13,298 bases of DNA, from contig JALLON010000041.1 in NCBI GenBank assembly GCA_027717925.1, forward strand, positions 1 to 13,298, given 5' to 3'. The DNA comes from Acidobacteria bacterium AH-259-G07. GTDB taxonomy: Bacteria > Acidobacteriota > UBA6911 > RPQK01 > JADFOI01. Positions 1 to 6,872 of the stretch are shown here, piece by piece (position 1 is the first letter of the stretch; each line of letters begins with the position of its first letter). The position numbers and the translations under genes are program-made. The notes below the pieces were generated by a model. That model did no database searches and was not told where the DNA came from. It was given only the letters and a program-made list of their open reading frames with translations.

Positions 1-926
1 AAATCCGTCTGAAGCGAAACGGGGATCCGTACTTGCGTTTGGTGTTCAGCGACAGCACCGGTCGGATTGAAGGAAAGATGTGGGAGAACATCGAAGGGTG
101 TCAAAAGGAGATTCACGAAGGAGATTTCGTCAAATACGAAGGTACCGTCCAAATTTACAACGGAAGTAGAGAGTTGATTGTGCAGCGGATCCGAAAAACA
201 ATCTCCCAGGATTGCGGCAATGGGTTCAACGTGAGAGATCTCATTGCTTGTACGGAGCATGACATCGAAGAGATGTGGCGGAAACTGCGCTCGTTAGTGC
301 TTGAGCACACGACACGACCCTGTACCCTGCAGCTTTTGAACAACGTTCTGGACGGCAACGAAGAGCAAATCAAGAGCTACCCGGCTGGCGTAGAGATCCA
401 TCACAATTACTGGGGTGGCTTTCTCGAGCATGTGTTGTCGGTTTCCGAAAGCGCTTTGTTTTTTGCCGACAAATATCCTGACCTGGACAAAGATCTACTT
501 ATCGCAGGTGCGATTTTGCACGACATCGGCAAATTGGAAGAATTGAGTCGTCCGTACAGTCCCTCTTACACAGCCCGAGGTCATTTGATTGGCCACGTGG
601 TTTTGGGCTGCAATCTGCTGCGAAATGAAGCAGCCCGTATTCCCGAATTTCCAGCAAACCTCTTGTTGCTCCTAGAGCATCTGATTTTGAGCCACCAAGG
701 CCAACTGGAATGGGGCTCTCCTAAACGACCTAAAATTCCGGAGGCCTTGATTATTCATTACATTGACGATCTAGATGCGAAGATGAACCGTTTCTCTCTG
801 GTTCTCAAGGAGGATCTCGCAGATTCAGACTTCACACAATTTGATCGCTATCTGGGGCGCGTGATTTTCAAAGGAGACTACGAAAACTTGCGGGATTATC
901 CGCTGGTTGCCTCTCCGTCTGAGTAA
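1..926 (+). CDS. YhaM-like OB-fold/HD-domain 3'-5' exoribonuclease, 5' end outside window
   Basis: The reading frame is open from base 3 through the left edge, so the true start lies upstream; the TTG at 33 is internal. The visible N-terminus (RLKRNGDPYLRLVFSDSTG, then IEGKMWEN) is the end of an OB-fold nucleic-acid-binding domain. A central linker follows, then an HD phosphohydrolase domain. Metal-ligand candidates, numbered from the TTG, are H133 in FLEHV, H163-D164 in LHDIGK, H187 in IGHVV, H221 in LSHQG and D246 in IDDLDAK. This domain order is that of the YhaM/CBF1 family, 3'-to-5' exonucleases acting on RNA or single-stranded DNA in the cytoplasm; activity here is inferred. The visible length is close to full size, so only a short N-terminal part is missing. 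The next gene follows after 19 bp on the same strand, suggesting an operon. Reading of the HD domain is firm; nuclease function is probable. Confidence 0.85.
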   Translation, partial: IRLKRNGDPYLRLVFSDSTGRIEGKMWENIEGCQKEIHEGDFVKYEGTVQIYNGSRELIVQRIRKTISQDCGNGFNVRDLIACTEHDIEEMWRKLRSLVLEHTTRPCTLQLLNNVLDGNEEQIKSYPAGVEIHHNYWGGFLEHVLSVSESALFFADKYPDLDKDLLIAGAILHDIGKLEELSRPYSPSYTARGHLIGHVVLGCNLLRNEAARIPEFPANLLLLLEHLILSHQGQLEWGSPKRPKIPEALIIHYIDDLDAKMNRFSLVLKEDLADSDFTQFDRYLGRVIFKGDYENLRDYPLVASPSE

Positions 927-945
927 GCCATATAATTTGGGGCGG

Positions 946-1905
946 ATGAACCTGAAGATTCAGAACCGCCACTTGGAAGTCACGCAGAGTTTAGAACGCC
1001 TCATTGATAGACAGTCCAGGAAATTGCAGAAAATATTACCTACCTTCGCTTCTCACGACCTGGACCTTCACGTGACCTTGGAAAAGCTGCCGCGGGGAAA
1101 GCAGTATCACACCGTGCTGGTGCTTAACATGCCACAAAATGCCATGCGCGTGGAGGAGATGGAAAACAACCCGGCGACCAGTGTTATTCGGGCATTTGAA
1201 GAGCTGCTGCGGAAGATCAAAAAGTTCAAAAGCCGGCTCAATCGAGAGAGGTTCTGGCAAAAACAGGCCGGCGCACCAACGCACATATCCTCGAGCCAAA
1301 ACACGCGCGAGCTGGAAAATGCCATTAATCAGAATCTGGACCAATTAGAGAACTACATCCGACGCGAGCTATATCATCAGGCGTTAGTAGAGAACATTCC
1401 AGTGGGCCTTGTCCAAGCACAGGCCTTGCTGGATGAAGTCTTTTTGGAAGTCACCTCAAAGACAGCGGCCAGGCCGGAGAATATTCCTCTTGAACAGTGG
1501 ATGTTTCAAATTGCTCGCGAGAGAGTAAAAAATCGAATTCACGATTGGCAGGCAGCTTGTGAAGAACCGCATGTTGAGGAGACGGTAAGAACTTCCTCGA
1601 GATGGGATGACGAGGTACTCAACTTCTATCAACCGGATGAAGTGCTCCGCCTGGAAGATCTCTTGCGTGATGAGCACAGCACAACCCCCGAGGAACTGCT
1701 GGCACGGGAGGAAGTTCGGGAGCAGCTCCAAGAAGCCATTGCTCGGCTTCCGAGTTCCATCCGCGAGTCGTTTGTTCTTTTTGCCTTGGAGGGGTTCAAT
1801 TCTGATGAGACAGCAATGATCATGGGCAAGGATCCCTCTGAGGTTCTGGAGGATGTGGAAAAAGCCAGGCTTGAGCTGCGCCGGCGGATGAATACTCCAT
1901 ATTAG
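946..1905 (+). CDS. HPF/RaiA ribosome-hibernation domain fused to an ECF-sigma-like region
   Basis: The product is 319 residues from the ATG at 946; the frame extends to a TTG at 907, but that overlaps the upstream gene, and GGGG lies just before the ATG. Residues 1-105 read as a ribosome hibernation promoting factor/S30AE domain: MNLKIQNRHLEVTQSLERLI, a DLDLHVTLEK strand, then EENNP-like spacing and a basic helix rich in KKFKSRLNR. After a linker, residues about 125-200 resemble sigma region 2 (LLDEVFLEV and EQWMFQIARERVKNRI, compare the WLYRIARN signature of ECF factors). Residues about 255-315 resemble sigma region 4 (AIARLPSSIRESFVLFALEGF, DETAMIMG, then VLEDVEKARLELRRRM). HPF domains bind the 30S decoding region in resting cells; sigma regions bind RNA polymerase and promoters. 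Which activity the fusion keeps cannot be read from sequence. It lies between a nuclease gene (19 bp) and an aminotransferase gene (5 bp), so it is probably co-transcribed. Domain assignment is by pattern recognition only. Confidence 0.75.
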   Translation: MNLKIQNRHLEVTQSLERLIDRQSRKLQKILPTFASHDLDLHVTLEKLPRGKQYHTVLVLNMPQNAMRVEEMENNPATSVIRAFEELLRKIKKFKSRLNRERFWQKQAGAPTHISSSQNTRELENAINQNLDQLENYIRRELYHQALVENIPVGLVQAQALLDEVFLEVTSKTAARPENIPLEQWMFQIARERVKNRIHDWQAACEEPHVEETVRTSSRWDDEVLNFYQPDEVLRLEDLLRDEHSTTPEELLAREEVREQLQEAIARLPSSIRESFVLFALEGFNSDETAMIMGKDPSEVLEDVEKARLELRRRMNTPY

Positions 1906-1910
1906 TACTT

Positions 1911-3092
1911 ATGAAGTTTGCCAAAAGATTGTCCGGAATTTCCACTTCACCGACCATGGCGGTGATGCAGGAAGCTCAGCAGCTAAGAAAGCAAGGTATC
2001 GATGTCATCGACCTTGGACCTGGTGAGCCGGATTTCCCCACACCGGATTCGATCAAACAAGCTGGAATCGAGGCCATTGGAGAGGATTTCACCAGGTACA
2101 CGCCCGCAGCCGGTATTCAGGAATTGCGACAGGCGGTGGCGGATAGATTCAATCAAGGGTGGGGGACTGACTTTTCGGGGGCAAACGTCATTATCACGTG
2201 CGGTGCTAAGCACGCCATCTACAATGTATGTATGACTGTGTTTGAGGAGGGAGATGAAGTGCTGCTGCCCACTCCCTACTGGGTCACTTTCCCCGAAGTC
2301 ATTAAAATGACCGGTGCTTTGCCGCGAGAGGTTGTCACTGCAGAAGAGAATGGTTTCATCCTTGGAATAGAAGACTTGAAAGGGAAGCTCACCTCTCAGA
2401 GCCGGGGAGTCATTATCAATACCCCGAACAATCCCACCGGGGCCGTGCTGCCGGGTTCAGTCATTGAAGAGATGGTTGAATTAGCTCGCAGCAAAGGGAT
2501 TTTCTTGCTTTTTGATGAAACTTACGACTACTTTACCTACGGCGACAAGTCACACGTGTCTCTTGCTTCCTTTATTAAATCTTCTGACAATTTCTTCGCA
2601 ATTGTGGGCTCGGTATCGAAGACCTACTCAATGACTGGGTGGAGGATCGGTTTTTGTCTGGGGCATCTCGAATTAATAAATAAAATCGCTGAATTTCAGA
2701 GCCATCAAACTGGGAATCCAACCTCAATTTCGCAGAAGGCCGCCTTGTGCGCTCTCCAAAGTGCGTCCGAATTGGTGAAGGAAATGAAGGAGGAGTATCA
2801 GCGTCGGCGCGACTTTGTGTTGGGCTCTCTGCAAGAGATTCCCGGTTTCGCCTGTGCTCCACCGGACGGTGCATTTTACATGTTTCCAAATGTTTCGCGG
2901 TGTATGCACGAAATGGGCATTGGAACTTCCGACGAATTTGCTAAATTCCTCATCCAGGAGGCTCAAGTGGCCACGGTTCCCGGTTCTGCCTTTGGGATGG
3001 AAGGCTACATCCGCATCTCCTATGCGACTTCCATGGAGAATCTCAGGGAAGCATTCTCACGCATGAAGGCGGCGGTGGGGCCGTGTCTTTAA
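1911..3092 (+). CDS. Pyridoxal-phosphate class I aminotransferase (aspartate aminotransferase-like)
   Basis: This 393-residue protein has the normal length of fold-type I aspartate/aromatic aminotransferases, which move amino groups between amino acids and 2-oxo acids in the cytoplasm. Visible signatures are DLGPGEPDFPTP near the N-terminus, TRYTPAAG (62-68), CGAKHAIYN (98-105), PYWVTFPE (122-129), the NNPTG loop (173-177), FDETYDYFTY with D202 for the pyridine nitrogen, the Schiff-base lysine K237 in GSVSKTYSMTGWRIG, and R368 in YIRISYA for the substrate carboxylate. These point to the I-gamma/AspB-like group; exact specificity is not determined. The ATG lies 5 bp after the previous stop with no strong Shine-Dalgarno, so translational coupling is likely. 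The last residues, GPCL, and the TAA lie inside a palindromic repeat starting at 3077, so the original C-terminus was probably replaced by repeat-derived codons. Confidence 0.93.
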   Translation: MKFAKRLSGISTSPTMAVMQEAQQLRKQGIDVIDLGPGEPDFPTPDSIKQAGIEAIGEDFTRYTPAAGIQELRQAVADRFNQGWGTDFSGANVIITCGAKHAIYNVCMTVFEEGDEVLLPTPYWVTFPEVIKMTGALPREVVTAEENGFILGIEDLKGKLTSQSRGVIINTPNNPTGAVLPGSVIEEMVELARSKGIFLLFDETYDYFTYGDKSHVSLASFIKSSDNFFAIVGSVSKTYSMTGWRIGFCLGHLELINKIAEFQSHQTGNPTSISQKAALCALQSASELVKEMKEEYQRRRDFVLGSLQEIPGFACAPPDGAFYMFPNVSRCMHEMGIGTSDEFAKFLIQEAQVATVPGSAFGMEGYIRISYATSMENLREAFSRMKAAVGPCL

Positions 3093-3147
3093 AATTTAAA
3101 TTTTGGGACCAAAATTTAAATTTTAAAGACCCCCCCCCCCCCGCCCC
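3077..3147. repeat. REP-like palindromic repeat, type A, with poly-C right end
   Basis: Bases 3085-3104 and 3111-3130 are a perfect 20-bp inverted repeat around the six bases GGGACC. The left head, GGGGCCGTGTCTT (3077-3089), begins a 37-bp stretch (3077-3113) that recurs exactly at 10118-10154. On the right, the expected mirror of the head is replaced by an uninterrupted run of 13 C (3130-3142), then GCCCC. The stop codon of the upstream aminotransferase is inside the left arm. The layout (GC-rich head, AT-rich palindromic stem, gene-end location, second copy nearby) fits short extragenic palindromes mobilised by REP-associated tyrosine transposases, but no such transposase is in the window. 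The poly-C run may be real decay or a sequencing/assembly artefact. A role as transcription terminator is possible but no U-tract is present. Confidence 0.8.
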
Positions 3148-3151
3148 ACCC

Positions 3152-3783
3152 TCACTGGGGTTGAGCCATGGGCAGCGTGGCGAATTCTCCCGGACTCTGA
3201 CGAATCACGGTGGCGGCGATCTGACGGCTCCAGTTGAACTCAGGTTGACAAGCGTGATCTGGCTAAGCAGTCCCCCCCCGTCGGCAAACTGAGCAAAGTA
3301 GAGTTTGTCTGTCAGCGCCGGTCCAGCCTGCTGGGGTATTATCGCCTGCAGAGTGTTGATCTTGTCCCCAGTGGCGGAAGTTGTTATTCGCCGAACTTGA
3401 AGCAACTTTGAAGCCTACAGTGTTTTCTTTAGGGTTAGTGGGTGCGGTCCATTGAAAGTTCATTGAAAACCGTAGAGTGTTCCCCCTGTTATGGTTATGC
3501 CAATGTCGTAGGTCTGTCCCGGTACAAATGACGCTGGCAGGTTATTGAAAACAACCGAGCCACCCATGTTAAAGGTTCCTCCACTGGCGTTGTGGCAACC
3601 GGACACAAAGCAAGGCGTGCCGCCTAGGAGGCCTAGGACACCGTTATTGAAGGGAATAAACGCTCCGTCGCTGCGAGATTCGACGGAGGCAACAAAGAGG
3701 AAACCCACAAACAAAGCGACCAAGCCAAAAGAAATCAGTCGTATCACTCGTCCTTTCGTGCCTTCGTGTTTTCGCTGCAGCAT
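3152..3783 (-). pseudogene. Decayed Reeler/choice-of-anchor-type exported protein (paralogue of upstream gene's N-terminal half)
   Basis: The 5' part (3783 to 3460) starts at an ATG behind a strong GGAGGAGG Shine-Dalgarno. It encodes a basic start, a hydrophobic signal segment (LISFGLVALFVGFLFVAS), a cysteine/histidine motif PCFVSGCHN (C-x4-C-H) and the start of a Reeler-like domain (PASFVPGQTYDIGITITGG, LYGFQ), then hits TGA. Homology resumes in another frame with NFQWTAPTNPKENTVGFKVA (from 3463), then returns to the first frame with TSATGDKINTLQA and LYFAQFADGGGLLSQITLVN (to 3205). A possible last piece in the second frame ends at 3152 with SPGEFATLPMAQPQ. Compared with the gene at 3788-5131, about 60 residues between the GFQ and WTAP blocks are missing. 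The gap to that gene is 4 bp, so the two once formed one transcript. The 3' limit is uncertain. Sequencing error could explain single frame changes but not the internal deletion. Confidence 0.75.
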
Positions 3784-3787
3784 TCTT

Positions 3788-5131
3788 TTACCTCCTCCGA
3801 TAGATGTTAAAGCCCAGCGCGAAGTCAGTCGTCTCTGCGTTCACACCGTACTTGGCCGGTGTGAAATTCCGGGTGTTGGACAGCAGAATGGTAAAAACGT
3901 GCCCGAAGGTTCGAATCTTCACACCCCAAGACAACGTGGAACGCTCGTTTCCAAGTCCACCAAAGCCGGCCAGTCGGGGTACGTATTCACCGGCCAGCGA
4001 AAATCTGGGGTGAAGCGCAATGTCAGCGCCCAAGCCCAGTGAGAAAGTATTGTTGTCATCGGGGTTCACCATCGTGGAGCGAAAAACTTTGAGATCCTCA
4101 TCATTTCTGGAATTAAGGATCAGCGTGGGCACCACGTAAGTGCGGAGCCTCTTATAGTCCAGGGACGTCGCCAGCTGAATGAATGGAGAATAGTGTCGCA
4201 GGAAATTTTCCTGGGCCTCGAGGCCTCCAAGCAAAGACATCTTCCAAAAAGAATTCTGATCGTGATGGATCTCGTATGTCCCTGTAAAGACAGTCACTTG
4301 ATCAAAGCGAGCACGAGAGACTCCCACTGTCAAATCATCCGTGAGGGCGTAATTCAATCCCAGATTGATGTTGGCACCGGCGTCGATCCCGAAAGCATCG
4401 CCCGGTCCAGCGTCTAGGATCGGCTCTAAGAATCGGTGCTCAATATGAATCTCTCTGTCCCCTTTTCTTAAATCGACAGGGGCGGGAAGGTGCATGAATC
4501 GCGAGCTGTTGAGCCGTCGCGTTACTTTTCTATCGGCTTGGGCGGCTGTCGCAACGGGTGGCTTCACGCCGGTCACCCCGCTGTAGGCTCCAGCCGTATA
4601 AATATAATTACCAGTAGGATCTCCGCTGCAGTTGGCGGCGTTGCCGGCGGCATTGAAGAGAACCGATCCTCCTGAGGAATCGGGTGCGATCCAGTTAAAG
4701 TGAAATTCCACGGGACCGTTGACAGTCCCTTTTCGGGTCCCTCTTGCAGTGTGCGCGATATACTGAATTCCCGCCTCCTCTTTTACCTGTGTCATTTCAT
4801 CAACAGGCACTAATTGCCCGGCCTGGCTTCCTGAACTTGCAAAGCGAATGGACAATTCGAATCCCCATCGCACTTGGCCCGGTTGGCCAATGACAACCGT
4901 AATCGGATAGGATGACCCCTCTTTGTAAACCTTCGGCACCCCGCTCACATAGAATAGGCCTCCCCGAGTTCTTCCTTCATTTAGGGGAAAACTATTGTGG
5001 CAGGAGTGACACGTCTGCTCCTGAAAGCCACCTGTGAGACGCGGCAGCGGTCCGCCGGAGTAAGCTAGCAAACAGACGCTCAAAGGCCACACGGAAAGGG
5101 ATGAAAAAAGAAGCGATCGGCGTAGATTCAT
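3788..5131 (-). CDS. Exported CXXCH + Reeler-like domain + C-terminal DUF5777-like beta-barrel protein
   Basis: This 447-residue protein starts at an ATG preceded by AGAAAGGA. Residues 1-27 look like a signal peptide (basic MNLRRS, then a hydrophobic stretch). Residues 41-45 are CHSCH, a c-type haem-binding CXXCH pattern, in a context (GGFQEQTCHSCHN) usual for this exported family. Residues about 55-180 form a Reeler/choice-of-anchor-like beta domain (SYPITVVIGQPGQVRWGFEL, HFNWIAPDSSGG, FNAAGNAANCSGDPTGNYIYT). From about 205 to the end, alternating hydrophobic and aromatic strands (GINLGLNYALTDDLTVGVSR-like pattern, SPFIQLATSLDYKR, LSWGVKIRTFGHVFTILLSN, ending FALGFNIYRRR) resemble the DUF5777 outer-membrane barrel family. 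I infer an outer-membrane barrel with a periplasmic or surface domain able to carry one haem. A candidate -10 TATACT lies at 5186-5181. Function is unknown: redox, adhesion or transport are all open. Confidence 0.8.
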   Translation of the reverse strand: MNLRRSLLFSSLSVWPLSVCLLAYSGGPLPRLTGGFQEQTCHSCHNSFPLNEGRTRGGLFYVSGVPKVYKEGSSYPITVVIGQPGQVRWGFELSIRFASSGSQAGQLVPVDEMTQVKEEAGIQYIAHTARGTRKGTVNGPVEFHFNWIAPDSSGGSVLFNAAGNAANCSGDPTGNYIYTAGAYSGVTGVKPPVATAAQADRKVTRRLNSSRFMHLPAPVDLRKGDREIHIEHRFLEPILDAGPGDAFGIDAGANINLGLNYALTDDLTVGVSRARFDQVTVFTGTYEIHHDQNSFWKMSLLGGLEAQENFLRHYSPFIQLATSLDYKRLRTYVVPTLILNSRNDEDLKVFRSTMVNPDDNNTFSLGLGADIALHPRFSLAGEYVPRLAGFGGLGNERSTLSWGVKIRTFGHVFTILLSNTRNFTPAKYGVNAETTDFALGFNIYRRR

Positions 5132-5201
5132 GGTTGATTCCTTTCTGTGACTGCATTTGGCTCTTTTGGATGTCTTGAAAAGTATAAAGATGCCAAAGCT
5201 C

Positions 5202-5308
5202 AGTGCCTCGTTTCGTCAGTACGGCGACGTTTGCTGATGGGGGTTGCGCCCCTCGTCGGCGACCAAGCCCCATCCGCAAACGTCGCCGTACTGACGAAGT
5301 GAGGCACT
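5202..5308. repeat. 107-bp imperfect long hairpin, MITE-like
   Basis: Arms 5202-5242 and 5268-5308 (41 bases each) pair with three mismatches around a 25-base GC-rich loop. The arms contain the palindromic core words CGTCAGTACGGCGACGTTTG and its complement. The triplet CTC lies directly outside both ends (5199-5201 and 5309-5311), which could be a small target duplication but is too short to prove insertion. No coding capacity for a transposase is present, so this would be a non-autonomous element. It sits about 70 bp upstream of the barrel-protein start and may influence or carry part of its promoter. Only one copy is visible in this window. Confidence 0.75.
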
Positions 5309-5453
5309 CTCAGTATGGTGGTGCAAATCCTGTGCCGGTTTCCTGCGTAAGATCCCTCGACTCGAAAATCTGGATGACAAGTGACTGGCAATAAAGGAGT
5401 AAAAGCTTTTCAATTTCTGGTCAGATTTGAGTCGAGTTTAATTCAGGGGCACC

Positions 5454-5496
5454 GATCTCCAAATTTTTGGGAGATCGAGATCCAAATTTTTGGATC
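5454..5496. repeat. Two tandem small AT-loop hairpins sharing a 12-bp core
   Basis: The 12-base self-complementary core CCAAATTTTTGG occurs at 5459-5470 and 5482-5493, 23 bp apart. The first copy is extended by GATCT on the left and AGATC on the right, with one unpaired G at 5471. The second is extended to an 8-bp perfect stem (GATCCAAA / TTTGGATC, 5479-5486 and 5489-5496). The unit therefore looks duplicated and slightly diverged, with changes that keep pairing. It could be a protein-binding site, a short repeat family or part of a transcript end. No coding gene overlaps it. Confidence 0.65.
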
Positions 5497-5528
5497 AAAG
5501 TAGGACTTTTCGCCCCTTACTCACGAGT

Positions 5529-5565
5529 GTCAACACAAGTTAACACATATCTAAACGAGTTAACA
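5529..5565. promoter_or_regulatory. Phased GTYAACA motif cluster (possible operator)
   Basis: GTCAACA at 5529, GTTAACA at 5539 and GTTAACA at 5559 begin at 10-bp and 20-bp spacing, so all three lie on one face of the helix. A weaker CTAAAC falls near the missing position around 5551. Regular spacing of one helical turn is typical of cooperative regulator sites, but the stretch is AT-rich and three short words can arise by chance. No regulator gene is adjacent. Confidence 0.25.
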
Positions 5566-5725
5566 TTCCTGGTGTAGTAAACAAAGCCTTTTTTGCTTGT
5601 TGGCTCATTTTGGAATGGCCACATTATTGATTGATCGATAGTTGTATTATACGATCATCGAGTCGGTTCGAAGCCGTGCATACAGGATGGCATGCCGCTT
5701 GCTCATCCGGGGGTTAGAAAAACAA

Positions 5726-5914
5726 ATGAACAAAAAGTGTTCCGGCCGCATCAAGACTTTGAGAGGCGCCAACGCCCCCGATTCGAACGCAGACTGGGAA
5801 GTGAGGATGACTATGAGACGGCTATTTACCAAGCCCGTGACCACGATCCGCTACGATGATCCGTTCAAGCGCGGATTTGAATATGTTCCGTTTGCGGCTT
5901 CACACGATGCCTAA
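5726..5914 (+). pseudogene. Possible DUF2277-like remnant or spurious small frame
   Basis: The frame, read from the ATG at 5726 (62 codons; an upstream TTG at 5642 is also in frame), encodes NKKCSGRIKTLRGANAPD followed by an E/R-rich helix and FKRGFEYVPFAASHDA. The spacing of CxxxIKTLR, then a charged helix, then an F-x-x-F-E-x-V-x-x-A-A ending recalls the small DUF2277 family, whose members begin near MCRNIKTL, but many conserved positions do not fit. The ribosome binding site is weak. It could be a decayed copy or a chance open frame in a region that otherwise shows no genes. Confidence 0.25.
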
Positions 5915-6065
5915 GGCCCGGTAGACATTCTGTTCGGTTAAATACAGATACCTGCCTGCGCCGGATCCAAACCGCCCAGCCCAGGTTATTCATAGGTTCT
6001 CGTCACCAAGCGGCGAAAGCGCCGGCCAATGGCTTTACTATATCGTATCTGCAACAATAGATCGG

Positions 6066-6836
6066 GTGTCAGCTGTGGAGCCCCAAATTCCTCTCAGCAA
6101 CATTTCCGTAGTGCTGGTTGAAACCCATAGGGGAGGCAATATTGGAGCGGCAGCCCGCGCCATGAAGAACATGGGCTTAGCGCGGCTCAAGCTGGTGTGC
6201 CCCCGCGAGCACATCACCGAAGAATGCCGAATGATGGCGGGAAAGGCCATCGATCTAGTCACTGAGGCCAGAGTTTATTCATCTTTAGACGAAGCGGTTG
6301 CCGAGGAAAATATGGTCATTGGGACTACTTCAGGTCGGGAGCGGAAACGCAAGCAGCGGGTTCATACGCCGCGAGAAATCGCTCCGCTGGTCTCGAAGTA
6401 TGCAAAATCTCAGCGCGTGGCCTTGGTTTTTGGTCCCGAGCGACGTGGTCTCACGGATGCTCAACTGGCAAGATGCCAGTACCTTCTCTCTGTCCCTGCG
6501 AACCCTGATTATCCCGTCTTGAACCTAGCTCAGACTGTGATGGTGCTTGCTTATGAAATCTTCAATGTGGCCGACGCACAACCCAAGCGGAGCTTCAAAC
6601 TTGCCTCGGATGAGACGCGTGAGCGGATGTTTAGGCAAATGGAGCGGGTCCTGATCGACATTGGATTTCTGAGTTCCCAAAATCCTGGTCACATCATGCG
6701 CTCCATCCGGCGATTCTTGGGTCGTGCCCATCTGACTCCACGCGATGTTCGGATCGTTCGCGGCATTATGAGCCAGATGGAATGGTATGTTGAGAAGGGG
6801 CACAAGCTCCCTGCTAAGAAGGTGAGAAAGCCGTAG
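6066..6836 (+). CDS. trmJ: tRNA (cytidine/uridine-2'-O-)-methyltransferase TrmJ, SPOUT family
   Basis: The 256-residue product matches TrmJ in length and carries the three SpoU motifs of the trefoil-knot SPOUT fold: motif 1 around THRGGNIGAAARAMKNMGL (21-38), motif 2 LVFGPERRGLTDAQL (120-134) and motif 3 DYPVLNLAQTVMVLAYEI (148-165). TrmJ uses S-adenosylmethionine to methylate the ribose 2'-OH at position 32 of the tRNA anticodon loop; the E. coli enzyme is a dimer. A C-terminal helical extension (RERMFRQMERVL, HIMRSIRRFLGRA, TPRDVRIVRGI) is typical of the family. The start is the GTG at 6066; GTG at 6075 is an in-frame alternative, and neither has a strong Shine-Dalgarno. It stands alone downstream of a repeat-rich region and converges with the DUF1015 gene. 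Confidence 0.92.
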   Translation: MSAVEPQIPLSNISVVLVETHRGGNIGAAARAMKNMGLARLKLVCPREHITEECRMMAGKAIDLVTEARVYSSLDEAVAEENMVIGTTSGRERKRKQRVHTPREIAPLVSKYAKSQRVALVFGPERRGLTDAQLARCQYLLSVPANPDYPVLNLAQTVMVLAYEIFNVADAQPKRSFKLASDETRERMFRQMERVLIDIGFLSSQNPGHIMRSIRRFLGRAHLTPRDVRIVRGIMSQMEWYVEKGHKLPAKKVRKP

Positions 6837-6872
6837 TTGAGCCATTGAGCTGTTGCAGTGGGTTGAAAGGTA

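Larger units (their letters stand above)
5132..6065. other. Gene-poor region of about 930 bp with palindromes and remnants
   Basis: No convincing intact gene lies between the barrel-protein start and trmJ. The stretch holds a 107-bp imperfect hairpin, two small tandem AT-rich hairpins, a cluster of phased GTYAACA motifs, a 10-bp palindrome AAAAGCTTTT (5401-5410) and a doubtful short reading frame; each has its own entry except the palindrome. Bases 5915-6065 directly upstream of trmJ show nothing I can name. The open frames over the hairpin (about 5200-5410, both strands) are mirror images of each other caused by the palindrome and are not genes. The density of repeats and broken coding traces suggests an insertion and deletion hotspot. 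Confidence 0.7.

Noticed and set aside
1036..1344. 102-codon - strand frame inside the HPF-sigma gene
   Set aside because: The + strand frame has strong domain signatures; the antisense product has no recognisable features.
3085..3142. Intrinsic terminator after the aminotransferase
   Set aside because: The stem is almost purely A/T and is followed by C rather than T on the + strand; the structure is better explained as a repeat element.
3545..4042. 165-codon + strand frame
   Set aside because: It is antisense to the decayed Reeler-like gene and to the end of the barrel gene, and its product is low-complexity and basic with no family features.
5203..5413. Several 60-70 codon frames on both strands over the long hairpin
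   Set aside because: They are mirror products of the palindrome, lack ribosome binding sites and resemble no family.
5655..5680. tRNA-like T-arm (CGGTTCGAAGCCG)
   Set aside because: No matching D-arm, anticodon arm or acceptor stem could be drawn around it; the word alone is common.
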